From assembly GCA_016929195.1 (NCBI GenBank), contig JAFGJG010000135.1, positions 1 to 38,338 of the forward strand: DNA of 38,338 nt. Direction: 5' to 3'. Within the stretch, counting starts at the first letter, position 1; each line of letters starts with the position of its first letter. Both the position numbers and the translations under genes were made by a program. Source of the stretch: Thermoleophilaceae bacterium. GTDB taxonomy: Bacteria; Actinomycetota; Thermoleophilia; Solirubrobacterales; Thermoleophilaceae. The notes under the pieces were generated by a model that made no database searches, had not been told where the DNA came from, and saw only the letters and a program-made list of their open reading frames with translations. Shown in pieces: positions 8,172 to 14,856 of the stretch.

Positions 8172-9204
8172 GGGCCCGCCGCGGCTGCCGCCGCTCCCGC
8201 CGGGCCTGCTCTCGACCGGCGGGCGCCGCCGCGGCCGCCGGGGGCGGGTCCTCGCGCTCGCGGCCGTCGCGCTCGTGGCGTGCGGAGTTGCGGCGGTGCT
8301 GCTGCTCGGGCTCGACCGGAACGGGGGCTCGCGCCGCGCCGACCCGGCGCCGATCGCCGCGGGAGCGCCGGCGCTGCCCCGCGAAGCCGCGACGGAGGCC
8401 GAGCCCGACCCGATCGCGCCGGCCCAGCCGGTGCCCGAGGTCCCGCTCGCCGGTGACGACACCGTCGACGTCGAGTTCAGGAAGCCGCCGCGCGGTGCGC
8501 TGCTGTTCGACGTTCGCTCCGGCGAGGTCCTGTGGCGGCGCAAGCCGCTGAAGGTGCTGCCGATGGCCAGCCTCACGAAGATCATGACCGCCGTGCTCGT
8601 GACCGAGCGTGCCGGGCCGAGCGTGCCCGTCCGGATCACCCCGGCGGCGCTGCACTACCAGGGATCGGGCGTGGGCCTGCTCCCGCGCGGGCGCCGCGTC
8701 CGGCTGGAGGCGCTGCTCAACGGCCTGCTGCTCGTGTCCGGGAACGACGCGGCCATCGCGCTCGCCGACCACGTGTCGGGCACCGAGCGGCGCTTCGTCC
8801 GGCTGATGAACCGGCGCGCCCGCTCGCTCGGCCTGAGCTGCACCCACTTCGTCTCGTCGCACGGGCTGGAGGCGGGCAACCGCTCCTGCGCCCACGACCT
8901 GGCGGTGCTGACGCGGGTGGCGATGAAGCGAAAGCGGATCCGCCGGATCGCGCGCCGCTCGCAGGCCGACTTCAAGTTCCCGATCAAGGGCGGCCGCCTC
9001 TACCTGAGCGGCCACAACCCGCTGATCCGGGCCGGGTACCGCGGTGCGATCGGGCTGAAGACCGGCTACACGGACGAGGCCGGGCTCTGCTTCGCCGGCG
9101 TGGCGAAGCGGGGCGGCCGCACGCTGGCCGTGGTGCTGCTGCACTCGCCGAACCCGGCGCGCCAGGCGGCGAGGCTGCTCGACGCCGGGTTCGCCGAGCG
9201 CTAG
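8161..9204 (+). CDS. D-alanyl-D-alanine carboxypeptidase (low-molecular-weight PBP, peptidase S11)
   Basis: The enzyme trims the terminal D-Ala from peptidoglycan stem peptides outside the membrane. The 347-residue protein has an Arg-rich cytoplasmic start, one transmembrane segment (about residues 40-61), a Pro/Ala-rich linker and the S11 domain. All three active-site motifs are present: SLTK with nucleophile Ser137 and Lys140, SGN at 193-195, and KTG at 300-302. The C-terminal amphipathic domain of DacA-type enzymes is missing, so anchoring is by the N-terminal helix. ATG 8161 overlaps the previous gene by 11 bases. The stop codon shares the palindromic CTAG with the stop of the convergent gene. 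Confidence 0.93.
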   Translation: MTAEGPPRLPPLPPGLLSTGGRRRGRRGRVLALAAVALVACGVAAVLLLGLDRNGGSRRADPAPIAAGAPALPREAATEAEPDPIAPAQPVPEVPLAGDDTVDVEFRKPPRGALLFDVRSGEVLWRRKPLKVLPMASLTKIMTAVLVTERAGPSVPVRITPAALHYQGSGVGLLPRGRRVRLEALLNGLLLVSGNDAAIALADHVSGTERRFVRLMNRRARSLGLSCTHFVSSHGLEAGNRSCAHDLAVLTRVAMKRKRIRRIARRSQADFKFPIKGGRLYLSGHNPLIRAGYRGAIGLKTGYTDEAGLCFAGVAKRGGRTLAVVLLHSPNPARQAARLLDAGFAER

Positions 9205-9893
9205 GCGAGCAGCGCCACGCCGGTCGCCGCGAGCCAGAGCGACCAGACGACGTAGGTGACCGGCGTGAGCTTCTCGGCGACCCTCCAGCCGCTCGGCTCG
9301 TGCGGGCCGACGAACTCGAGCGAGCACACGATCAGGGCGGCGCCCGCCGCGATCCCCGGCAGGCCGAGCCAGCCGGGCACCTCCGCCGTCTCGGTCAGCG
9401 CGATCCCGGCGAGCACGCTCCAAGCGCCTGTCAGCGCGTAGCCGAGGTGCTCCCCCACGCCGACGCCGAGGTAGCGGTTGAGGGACTGGAAGACGACATC
9501 CACGGCCTCCCGGCGCGCAGGCGAGGCGTCGTCGTCGGCCGACGCGCGCGCGAGGTAGGGGACCACGAAGGGCCAGCGGATCAGGCCGAGGAACTGGACG
9601 ATCGCCGCGAGCACCCCGACCGTGGTGGCGACCGCCAGGAGCGTCGGGTCGGCGTCGCCCACCGCCTGGGAGAGCAGCACCACGAGCGGCGCGAACAGGA
9701 CCGCGGTGAGCGCGAAGCACCACCAGAGCAGCACGAGCCCGGGGCCGCCGGCCCGGAAGCGCTCGAGCACCTCGGCGGTCGGGCGCCGGAGGATGTCCGG
9801 GTAGTCGAAGCGCGCGGCGAGCATCCCGAAGGCGGCGTTGAAGGCGACCGGCATCGCGATGAGAAAGGCGCCGGCGACCCGGGCGGTGCTCAC
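9201..9893 (-). CDS. DUF4386-like multi-helix membrane protein
   Basis: The 230-residue protein has about six hydrophobic segments and few charges apart from a loop rich in Ala, Asp and Arg near residues 115-130. The N-terminal half (Rossmann-free, 'RVAGAFLIAMPV', then a 'FDYPDIL' and 'WWCFALTAVLFAPLVVLLSQAV' pattern) resembles the DUF4386 family as I remember it; its role is unknown. It starts at GTG 9893, which overlaps the stop of the upstream small gene in GTGA, so the two are coupled. Its 3' end overlaps the D,D-carboxypeptidase stop. Confidence 0.72.
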   Translation of the reverse strand: MSTARVAGAFLIAMPVAFNAAFGMLAARFDYPDILRRPTAEVLERFRAGGPGLVLLWWCFALTAVLFAPLVVLLSQAVGDADPTLLAVATTVGVLAAIVQFLGLIRWPFVVPYLARASADDDASPARREAVDVVFQSLNRYLGVGVGEHLGYALTGAWSVLAGIALTETAEVPGWLGLPGIAAGAALIVCSLEFVGPHEPSGWRVAEKLTPVTYVVWSLWLAATGVALLA

Positions 9894-10051
9894 GTCGTCC
9901 GCCGCGCGGACAGCCAGCCCGCCGCGCCGCCGAGCAGCAGGCCGATCTCAGGGGCGAGGGGGACGTCCGTTGCGACGCTGACGAGGACGCCGAGCACGAG
10001 GCCGATCACGGCACCCACAGCGACCGCCGCCCCCACGCTCATGCCGCGCAC
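9890..10051 (-). CDS. Small membrane protein, 53 codons
   Basis: A short gene with two hydrophobic, Gly/Ala/Val-rich helices separated by a TDVPLAPE loop and ending in a basic SARRTT tail. The stop overlaps the GTG of the next gene by three bases, a typical coupled junction. The GTG at 10051 is chosen because TAGGTT (10063-10058) ends exactly 6 nt before it, like other leaderless starts here; ATG 10042, three codons later, is the alternative. Too short for most ORF cut-offs. Family unknown. Confidence 0.6.
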   Translation of the reverse strand: MRGMSVGAAVAVGAVIGLVLGVLVSVATDVPLAPEIGLLLGGAAGWLSARRTT

Positions 10052-10057
10052 CCGAGC

Positions 10058-10063
10058 AACCTA
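10058..10063 (-). promoter_or_regulatory. Candidate -10 box (TAGGTT) for the two-gene membrane operon
   Basis: Read on the minus strand, TAGGTT is followed by 6 nt and GTG 10051. It lies 18 nt from the 3' end of the tRNA-Ala gene on the same strand, so this promoter would separate the membrane genes from tRNA transcription. Confidence 0.45.
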
Positions 10064-10081
10064 CCCGCAACGGCGACCAGG

Positions 10082-10154
10082 TGGAGCCAGCCGGAATCGA
10101 ACCGGCGACCTCCTGCTTGCAAAGCAGGCGCTCTCCCAACTGAGCTATGGCCCC
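10082..10154 (-). tRNA. tRNA-Ala (anticodon UGC)
   Basis: Read on the minus strand the sequence folds as a full cloverleaf. The acceptor stem is GGGGCCA with TGGCTCC (one G-T pair), and the D-arm is TAGCTCAGTTGGGAGAGC. The anticodon stem CCTGC/GCAGG encloses TTTGCAA, giving anticodon TGC. The T-arm loop is GGTTCGATTCC and the discriminator base is A. The 3' CCA is not encoded (A is followed by CCT). It reads GCA/GCG-type alanine codons. Confidence 0.97.
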
Positions 10155-10190
10155 CGGCGCCCAATGGTAGACCCGCCCCCAGGGTCGGCA

Positions 10191-10196
10191 TAGCAT
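10191..10196 (+). promoter_or_regulatory. Candidate -10 box (TAGCAT) for glutamate dehydrogenase
   Basis: TAGCAT is followed by 7 nt and ATG 10204. The overlapping ATG at 10195 lies inside the box, so the box argues for the second ATG as the real start. Confidence 0.45.
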
Positions 10197-10203
10197 GGCC
10201 GCG

Positions 10204-11472
10204 ATGGCGAGCAGCGAGCCGGCGCCGCGAGCCGAGCTCACCGACTACGAGACCGTTCGGCACTGGTTCGCCATCGCCGCCGACCGCCTCGGGATCAGGG
10301 ACGACGTCGCGGCCGTGCTCCGGACGCCGTACCGGGAGGTGCGCGTCCAGGTCCCGGTGAAGCTCGCCGACGGGCGCATCCACGTGTTCTCCGGCTACCG
10401 GGTGCAGCACAACGGAGCCCGGGGGCCCTACAAGGGCGGCATCCGCTTTCACCCGAGCGTGGACCTCGACGAGGTGCGCGCGCTGGCCGAGCTGATGACC
10501 TGGAAGACCGCCATCGTCGGCATCCCCTATGGCGGCGCGAAGGGCGGCGTGGACGTGGACCCGAGCCGGCTCTCCCCGCGCGAGCTCCAGACCGTCTCCC
10601 GCTCCTTCCTCAACAAGGTCGAGAAGGTGCTCGGCCCGACGCGTGACATCCCGGCACCTGACGTCGGCACGAACGCGCAGGTGATGGCCTGGCTCATGGA
10701 CGAGTACGGGAAGCATCACGGTCACACCCCCGCATGCGTGACCGGGAAGCCGATTGCGCTCGAGGGCTCGTACGGCCGCGAGGCCGCGACCGGCCGTGGC
10801 GTCGTCTTCATGTTCCGCGAGGCCGCACCGCTCGTGGACCTGATCCCCGCCGAGACCAGCTTCGCGGTCCAGGGCTTCGGGAACGTCGGGTCGTGGGCCG
10901 CCAGGCTGATGCAGCAGCTGGGCGCGCGGATGGTCGCCGCCTCGGACGCCTCTGGCGCCATCCACCACGAGGCCGGCATCGACGCCGAGCGGCTGGCGGC
11001 CCACGTCGCCGAGGGCGCCACGCTCGCCGAGCTTCCCGGCGTCGAGCCGATCCCTCCCGAGGACCTGCTCGGCGTCGAATGCGACGTGCTCATCCCGGCT
11101 GCGCTCGGCGGGATGATCAACGCGGACAACGCCGATCGGGTCAGGTGCAAGCTGGTCGTGGAGGGCGCCAACAGCCCGACCACCCCGGCCGCCGACCGGA
11201 TCCTGGGCGACAAGGGCGTCTTCGTGGTGCCCGACGTGATGGCGAACGCCGGAGGCGTCGTGGTCTCGTACTTCGAGTGGGTCCAGAACCTCCAGCACTT
11301 CCGCTGGGACGAGCGCGAGGTGAACGACCGCCTCGGCCGGATCATGCGGAAGGCCTTCCGCGAGGTCCACGCGCGCTCCCACTCGACGGGCACGGCGCTG
11401 CGCGAGGCGGCGTTCGAGCTGGGCATCGAACGCGTGCTCGAGGCGGCCATCCTGCGCGGCTACATCGAGTGA
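10204..11472 (+). CDS. Glutamate dehydrogenase (Glu/Leu/Phe/Val dehydrogenase family)
   Basis: This cytoplasmic enzyme interconverts glutamate with 2-oxoglutarate and ammonia using NAD(P). The 422 residues match the hexameric short-chain class. Substrate-site motifs are GPYKGGIRFHP (Lys77) and PYGGAKGG with catalytic Lys113, followed by the DIPAPDVGTN segment with its catalytic Asp. The nucleotide-binding GFGNVG lies at 224-229. The C-terminal 'NAGGVVVSYFEWVQN' is standard for this class. Leucine dehydrogenase is less likely because of the length and KGGIRFHP context, but cofactor preference cannot be settled. ATG 10204 is preferred over 10195 (see the promoter entry). A long GC hairpin follows the gene. 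Confidence 0.93.
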   Translation: MASSEPAPRAELTDYETVRHWFAIAADRLGIRDDVAAVLRTPYREVRVQVPVKLADGRIHVFSGYRVQHNGARGPYKGGIRFHPSVDLDEVRALAELMTWKTAIVGIPYGGAKGGVDVDPSRLSPRELQTVSRSFLNKVEKVLGPTRDIPAPDVGTNAQVMAWLMDEYGKHHGHTPACVTGKPIALEGSYGREAATGRGVVFMFREAAPLVDLIPAETSFAVQGFGNVGSWAARLMQQLGARMVAASDASGAIHHEAGIDAERLAAHVAEGATLAELPGVEPIPPEDLLGVECDVLIPAALGGMINADNADRVRCKLVVEGANSPTTPAADRILGDKGVFVVPDVMANAGGVVVSYFEWVQNLQHFRWDEREVNDRLGRIMRKAFREVHARSHSTGTALREAAFELGIERVLEAAILRGYIE

Positions 11473-11600
11473 CTGGACGCGCGTTTAGGCGTGGGCGCAG
11501 GATTTCAGTTTTCCGCCCCCACGGCCGAATAACGACGCACGACGGCATGGAGGGTTCCGTCGAACACAAGCGGCACGGGACGCCGCTGAGTTGCATCAGT

Positions 11601-11630
11601 GCGGGGGTCGCCGGGGCGGGCGACCCCCGC
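11601..11630. terminator. Strong bidirectional hairpin, 12-bp perfect stem
   Basis: GCGGGGGTCGCC (11601-11612) pairs perfectly with 11619-11630 around a six-base loop. It lies between the convergent glutamate dehydrogenase and the acidic protein gene. No run of T follows, so it is a U-less GC hairpin; its placement supports termination for both strands. The rest of 11473-11677 holds no supported gene. Confidence 0.6.
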
Positions 11631-11677
11631 CGCAACTTCTCCGGGGCGCTCCTGGGCGGAACGCCTAGAACACCCGT

Positions 11678-12214
11678 CTAGTCGAAGTCGAAGTCGCGCG
11701 GCGGCTTCTGCTCGAACCAGAGCCGGTCGTGCTCCGGCGTCTCCTGGAGGAAGTCCGGCGTGTCCTCGAGGACGTCGGCCTCGTCCTCCGCCGCCGGCTC
11801 CTCGTCCTCCCCCGCTTCCTCCTCCTCGAACGCGGAGAAGCCGCGCGCCGGGGTGTCGCCCGACCGTACGGGCGGGTCCTCGTCAATGGGGATGGCCGGG
11901 ATCTCGGGGTCGGGCTCGGCCTCGTCGAGCAGAGGCTCGGGTTCGGGTTCCGGTTCCGGCTCGGGCTCCGGGTCCGGGTCCGGAAGCGGCTCCGGGTCGG
12001 GGTCGGCCATCGGCTCGGGGTCCGCCTCGAAGGCGGCTGCGCCGTCGGCGTCGGCGACCTCGGCCACCTCGAGCTCCGCCTCCAGGGGCTCCGGCTCGGC
12101 GGCCAGCGGCTCGCCGAGTGCCTCCACCTCCTGCTGGTGAAGCTCCTCCTCCGGCGCACCGTGCTTGCGCTTGAGCTCCAGGTGCTCGCGGATGGCATCG
12201 TCGAGAATGCCCAT
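11678..12214 (-). CDS. Acidic Pro/Glu-Pro/Asp repeat protein of unknown function
   Basis: The 178-residue protein is strongly acidic. The first 25 residues (MGILDDAIREHLELKRKHGA) form a charged amphipathic helix that looks conserved among actinobacteria. After that the chain is dominated by Glu, Asp, Pro and Ala, with an uninterrupted PE/PD dipeptide run in the middle (about residues 66-94). It ends in a short aromatic segment with 'LWFEQKPPRDFDFD'. No enzyme motif, signal peptide or membrane helix is seen, so it is probably a disordered cytoplasmic protein with structured ends that may bind partners. TAGGCT ends 8 nt before ATG 12214. tRNA-Ala(CGC) starts 87 bases upstream on the other strand. 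Confidence 0.7.
   Translation of the reverse strand: MGILDDAIREHLELKRKHGAPEEELHQQEVEALGEPLAAEPEPLEAELEVAEVADADGAAAFEADPEPMADPDPEPLPDPDPEPEPEPEPEPEPLLDEAEPDPEIPAIPIDEDPPVRSGDTPARGFSAFEEEEAGEDEEPAAEDEADVLEDTPDFLQETPEHDRLWFEQKPPRDFDFD
11935..12005 (-). repeat. Hexanucleotide-like repeat coding for the PE/PD run
   Basis: Degenerate 6-base units (on the plus strand variants of TCCGGG and TCGGGT) repeat about ten times. They encode alternating Pro-Glu and Pro-Asp. Such a tract can change length by slippage without shifting the frame. Confidence 0.6.
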
Positions 12215-12222
12215 CGCGCGGA

Positions 12223-12228
12223 AGCCTA
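12223..12228 (-). promoter_or_regulatory. Candidate -10 box (TAGGCT) for the acidic repeat protein
   Basis: On the minus strand TAGGCT is followed by 8 nt and ATG 12214, giving a leaderless or 1-2 nt leader transcript. Confidence 0.4.
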
Positions 12229-12300
12229 CATAGCGAGCTCGGCGAAGCCCCGGCCGGGCCGCGGCTATCCTTCCCCGGGCCGGTCTCGACCGGCGCGCGC

Positions 12301-12373
12301 GGGGCTATAGCTCAGTTGGGAGAGCGCCTGGATCGCACCCAGGAGGTCGTCGGTTCGAGTCCGACTAGCTCCA
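12301..12373 (+). tRNA. tRNA-Ala (anticodon CGC)
   Basis: Full cloverleaf. The acceptor stem is GGGGCTA with TAGCTCC, and the D-arm is identical to the tRNA-Ala at 10082-10154. The anticodon stem CCTGG/CCAGG encloses ATCGCAC (anticodon CGC). The T-loop region is GGTTCGAGTCC, and A is the discriminator. CCA is not encoded. It reads GCG, a frequent codon in this GC-rich genome. Confidence 0.96.
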
Positions 12374-12414
12374 CTCGCTCGGTGTCGAAGTGACAACAGA
12401 GGGTGGCGCCCGCT

Positions 12415-12855
12415 TTAGCTCTCCGCCAGCAGCGTGAGCAGCATCCTCCGGAGCTGACGGTGACCTCTCGCGCCCAGCGCTTCTGTAATGCGGCGTTCGA
12501 TGTCACCGATGGTCGCGACGCCGGCTGCCACGCACTCGTGGCCTGATTCGGTAAGCATGATCCGCTTGGCCCGCCGATCAGTGGGATCGGGCTTGCGGAC
12601 CAGGTAACCCGATCCCTCGAGCTCATCGACGAGCTCGCCCATGGCTTGTGGGGTCATGTTGGCGCGCCTCGCCAGCTCGGTCAGTCGCGACCCCTCGGCG
12701 GTCATCTGGCCGAAAACTGCCGAGTGCGAGGGCTTGACGGGATGCCCGGCACGGGCCGCGCCTTCGGCCACCTGCCGACTCAACACGAGATGGGTCAAGG
12801 AGAGCAACGTGACGGTGCTCTGCTCGGATTCGCGGGCCTGACTGCTGGACAGCAC
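12415..12855 (-). CDS. MarR-family transcriptional regulator
   Basis: The 146 residues match a MarR dimer. There is an N-terminal helix, then the winged helix-turn-helix: RLTELARRANMTPQAMGELVDELEGSGYLVRKPDPTDRRAKRIMLTESG. The 'DPTDRRAKRIMLT' wing with its Asp-Arg-Arg is characteristic. MarR proteins usually repress a neighbouring gene and release DNA upon binding small aromatic ligands. Here the divergent gene at 12957 is the obvious target, and a palindromic site lies between them. The start is GTG 12855, with AAGGAG only 3 nt upstream and TACCTT 9 nt upstream; the signal for the start is thus mixed. The gene lies 41 nt after tRNA-Ala(CGC). Confidence 0.9.
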   Translation of the reverse strand: MLSSSQARESEQSTVTLLSLTHLVLSRQVAEGAARAGHPVKPSHSAVFGQMTAEGSRLTELARRANMTPQAMGELVDELEGSGYLVRKPDPTDRRAKRIMLTESGHECVAAGVATIGDIERRITEALGARGHRQLRRMLLTLLAES

Positions 12856-12860
12856 CTACT

Positions 12861-12896
12861 CCTTAAGGTAGCCTGAAGATCAGGTAATCCTTAAGA
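12861..12896. promoter_or_regulatory. Likely MarR operator, imperfect inverted repeat
   Basis: CCTTAAGG (12861-12868) and CCTTAAG (12889-12895) flank CCTGA (12872-12876) and TCAGG (12880-12884). Together they form an imperfect palindrome centred near 12878. It lies immediately upstream of the MarR start and 60 nt before the divergent membrane gene, covering the minus-strand TACCTT box. This is the expected place for an autoregulatory operator. Confidence 0.55.
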
Positions 12897-12956
12897 CTCT
12901 ACGCAGTCGGTCGGACCGCCCCGGAGGTCTGGCGCCTTACGAAAGGGGAGGACGGC

Positions 12957-13709
12957 ATGCACGACGAGGCCACACTCGCGACAGACATTCCGCAGCGCGG
13001 CTTCGGCGAGACAATGGATCCGGCGGCTCGTGCTCGAAAATGGGATCGTCTGGGTGCGAGCCTGGGGGTGGTCTTCGTGGCCCTCCAGCTCGGGCTGGGA
13101 GCCGCGCTCGGCGGTGCCCCGGCCCTCGATGCCCCGCCGGCGGAGATCCAGAGTTACCTCGTGGACGATGGCGCCAACGTTCTGATGGCGGCCACGATGG
13201 GCACGCTGTCGGCGTTCTTCTTCATTCTGTTTCTCGGGACCGTGCGAACGTTTCTTCGGACCGCGGAAGGTCCTGCGGGGAGCCTCGGCACCGTCGCCTT
13301 TGGCGCGGGGCTGGTGACCATCGCATTGGCAACGACGGCCAGCCTCCCGACGGTCGCCCTGGCATGGGACGACACTGCCGCGCTCGCGGACCCCGGGCTA
13401 GTGCAAGCGGCATGGAACCTCAACACGCTCGCCCTGGTACCCATCGGCAGCAGCGCGGGGGCGTTCTGCCTCGCTGCAGCGCTCATCATCCTGCGGACCC
13501 GAGTCATGCCTGCATGGGTGGGGTGGATCGGAGCCCTGGCCGGGGTCGTGAGCGTGATCGCCACGTTCTTCCTCCTCGCGGACGATCCCGACTCTCCGCT
13601 CGGGACGCCTGCCAATCTCGGTGGCTTCCTGCTCGCAATGCTGTTCATCCTCTTGCTGAGCATCTTCATGACGATCCGTCTCAGCAAGACCGAACCGGGC
13701 AAGGATTAA
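12957..13709 (+). CDS. Multi-helix membrane protein divergent from MarR regulator
   Basis: The 250-residue protein has a soluble N-terminus of about 35 residues and then about six hydrophobic segments. These include ASLGVVFVALQLGLGAALGG, a FFFILFLGTVR helix, and a final FLLAMLFILLLSIFMTIRL helix before a short basic tail. It may belong to the DUF4386-like group, but I am not sure. GGGGAGG at 12945-12951 lies 5 nt before ATG 12957, a strong ribosome site unlike the leaderless genes around it. The shared control region suggests repression by the MarR protein. Both genes look slightly less GC-rich than neighbours, which could hint at transfer. Confidence 0.75.
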   Translation: MHDEATLATDIPQRGFGETMDPAARARKWDRLGASLGVVFVALQLGLGAALGGAPALDAPPAEIQSYLVDDGANVLMAATMGTLSAFFFILFLGTVRTFLRTAEGPAGSLGTVAFGAGLVTIALATTASLPTVALAWDDTAALADPGLVQAAWNLNTLALVPIGSSAGAFCLAAALIILRTRVMPAWVGWIGALAGVVSVIATFFLLADDPDSPLGTPANLGGFLLAMLFILLLSIFMTIRLSKTEPGKD

Positions 13710-13870
13710 CACGCCATTCATCTCGAACCGTCCAGCTCTTCGCGCGGTGAGCAGAAGCGACGTCGCATCGGCGAGCGAGAGGGCTCACGCCTTCAACAAG
13801 ATCTCCCTCAGGTCAATCGGAGGGTTTGAAAGCTGTCCCGTTAGGTCCACTCCGTAGTTGTCATAACGCT

Positions 13871-13876
13871 TAAGAT
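13871..13876 (+). promoter_or_regulatory. Candidate -10 box (TAAGAT) for the epimerase gene
   Basis: TAAGAT is followed by 6 nt and GTG 13883. This is the box closest to the TATAAT consensus in the window. The preceding 13710-13870 contains no supported gene; only a loose GTGAGC/GCTCAC inverted repeat (about 13747 and 13782) is visible. Confidence 0.5.
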
Positions 13877-13882
13877 GCCCCC

Positions 13883-14845
13883 GTGAACCGAGTGCTTATC
13901 ACGGGCGCGGCCGGGTTCATCGGGCGCTCGCTGGCCGACCGTCTGCGCCGCGACGGCGTGGAGGTCGTCGGCGTGGACCTCGCGGCGGACGAGGCGCTCG
14001 GCGTGGTCGCGGGCGACATCAGATGGCCCGGCGAGTGGCAGCGCGCCGCGGCCGGCTGCGACGTGATGATCCACACCGCGGCGCTTGTCGGGATGCCGTC
14101 CGACACCTCGCGCTTCTGGGACGTGAACGTGAACGGCACCCACATGGCGCTGGAGGCGGCGCGCGAGAACGGCGTCGGCCGGTTCGTGCACATCTCCTCC
14201 GCGGTCACGTTCGGCCTCCACTTCCCCGACGGCGTGGACGAGAGCTACCCGGTGCGGCACACGGGCATGGCCTACGTGGATACGAAGATCGCCGCCGAGC
14301 ACGCGGCGCTGATGGCGCATGCCAGCGGCCAGCAGGAGGTCGCGGTGGTCCGGCCGAGCGACACCTACGGCCCGGGGTCGCGGCCATGGACGCTCCTGCC
14401 GCTCGAGCTGCTGCGCAGGGGCCGCGCCGTCCTGCCCGCCCGCGGTCACGGCATCCACAGCCCGATCTACGTGGACGACGTCGTCGACGGGATCGTGCGG
14501 GCGGCCACCGCGCCCGATGCGGCCGGGCGGGTGGTCACGCTGAGCGGTGGCGTGGGGGTCGAGACCCGCGACTACTTCGGCCGCTTCGGGGCGATGATCG
14601 GCACGCGGGTGCCCGCCGTCCCGACCGCCGTCGCGCTCGCCGCGGCGGCTACGTTCGACCGGATCGCCCGCGTGCGCGGCGTGCCCAACGAGCTGACCGC
14701 CGACGGCGTCCGCTACCTCGCGGAGCGCAAGGGCACCTACGGCATCTCGACCGCCTACCAGATGCTGGGCTGGGCCCCGCGCGTGGACCTCGACGACGGC
14801 ATGCGCCGCACCGAGGCGTGGCTGCGTGCGATGGGGCTGATCTGA
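13883..14845 (+). CDS. NAD-dependent epimerase/dehydratase (extended SDR)
   Basis: The 320-residue protein opens with the NAD-binding GAAGFIG (residues 8-14) of an extended short-chain dehydrogenase. It continues with the HTAALVG segment, an 'ISSAVTFG' serine strand and the catalytic YVDTK (Tyr131, Lys135). RPSDTYGPG follows, as in the 3-beta-hydroxysteroid dehydrogenase and nucleotide-sugar epimerase groups. The substrate cannot be named; candidates are a sugar nucleotide or a steroid/terpenoid-like alcohol. GTG 13883 is supported by the upstream box. It stands alone, convergent with the catalase gene, whose stop lies 11 nt away. Confidence 0.87.
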   Translation: MNRVLITGAAGFIGRSLADRLRRDGVEVVGVDLAADEALGVVAGDIRWPGEWQRAAAGCDVMIHTAALVGMPSDTSRFWDVNVNGTHMALEAARENGVGRFVHISSAVTFGLHFPDGVDESYPVRHTGMAYVDTKIAAEHAALMAHASGQQEVAVVRPSDTYGPGSRPWTLLPLELLRRGRAVLPARGHGIHSPIYVDDVVDGIVRAATAPDAAGRVVTLSGGVGVETRDYFGRFGAMIGTRVPAVPTAVALAAAATFDRIARVRGVPNELTADGVRYLAERKGTYGISTAYQMLGWAPRVDLDDGMRRTEAWLRAMGLI

Positions 14846-14856
14846 TTGCCCCGCGG

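Noticed and set aside
9201-9204. Shared CTAG of two convergent stop codons as a special signal
   Set aside because: A palindromic CTAG gives a stop on both strands by chance and needs no further explanation.
8532-10193. A 553-codon open frame on the plus strand ending over the tRNA-Ala gene
   Set aside because: It covers the D,D-carboxypeptidase in another frame, and its end reads through the tRNA (a familiar false tail ending in 'QLSYGP').
12312-12626. Minus-strand frame ending in 'GLEPTTSWVRSRRSPN'
   Set aside because: This string is the antisense reading of tRNA-Ala(CGC) and its flank, a known annotation artefact; the real gene here is MarR in another frame.
12301-13882. An integrated element using tRNA-Ala(CGC) as attachment site
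   Set aside because: No direct repeat of the tRNA 3' end was found downstream, and there is no integrase gene.
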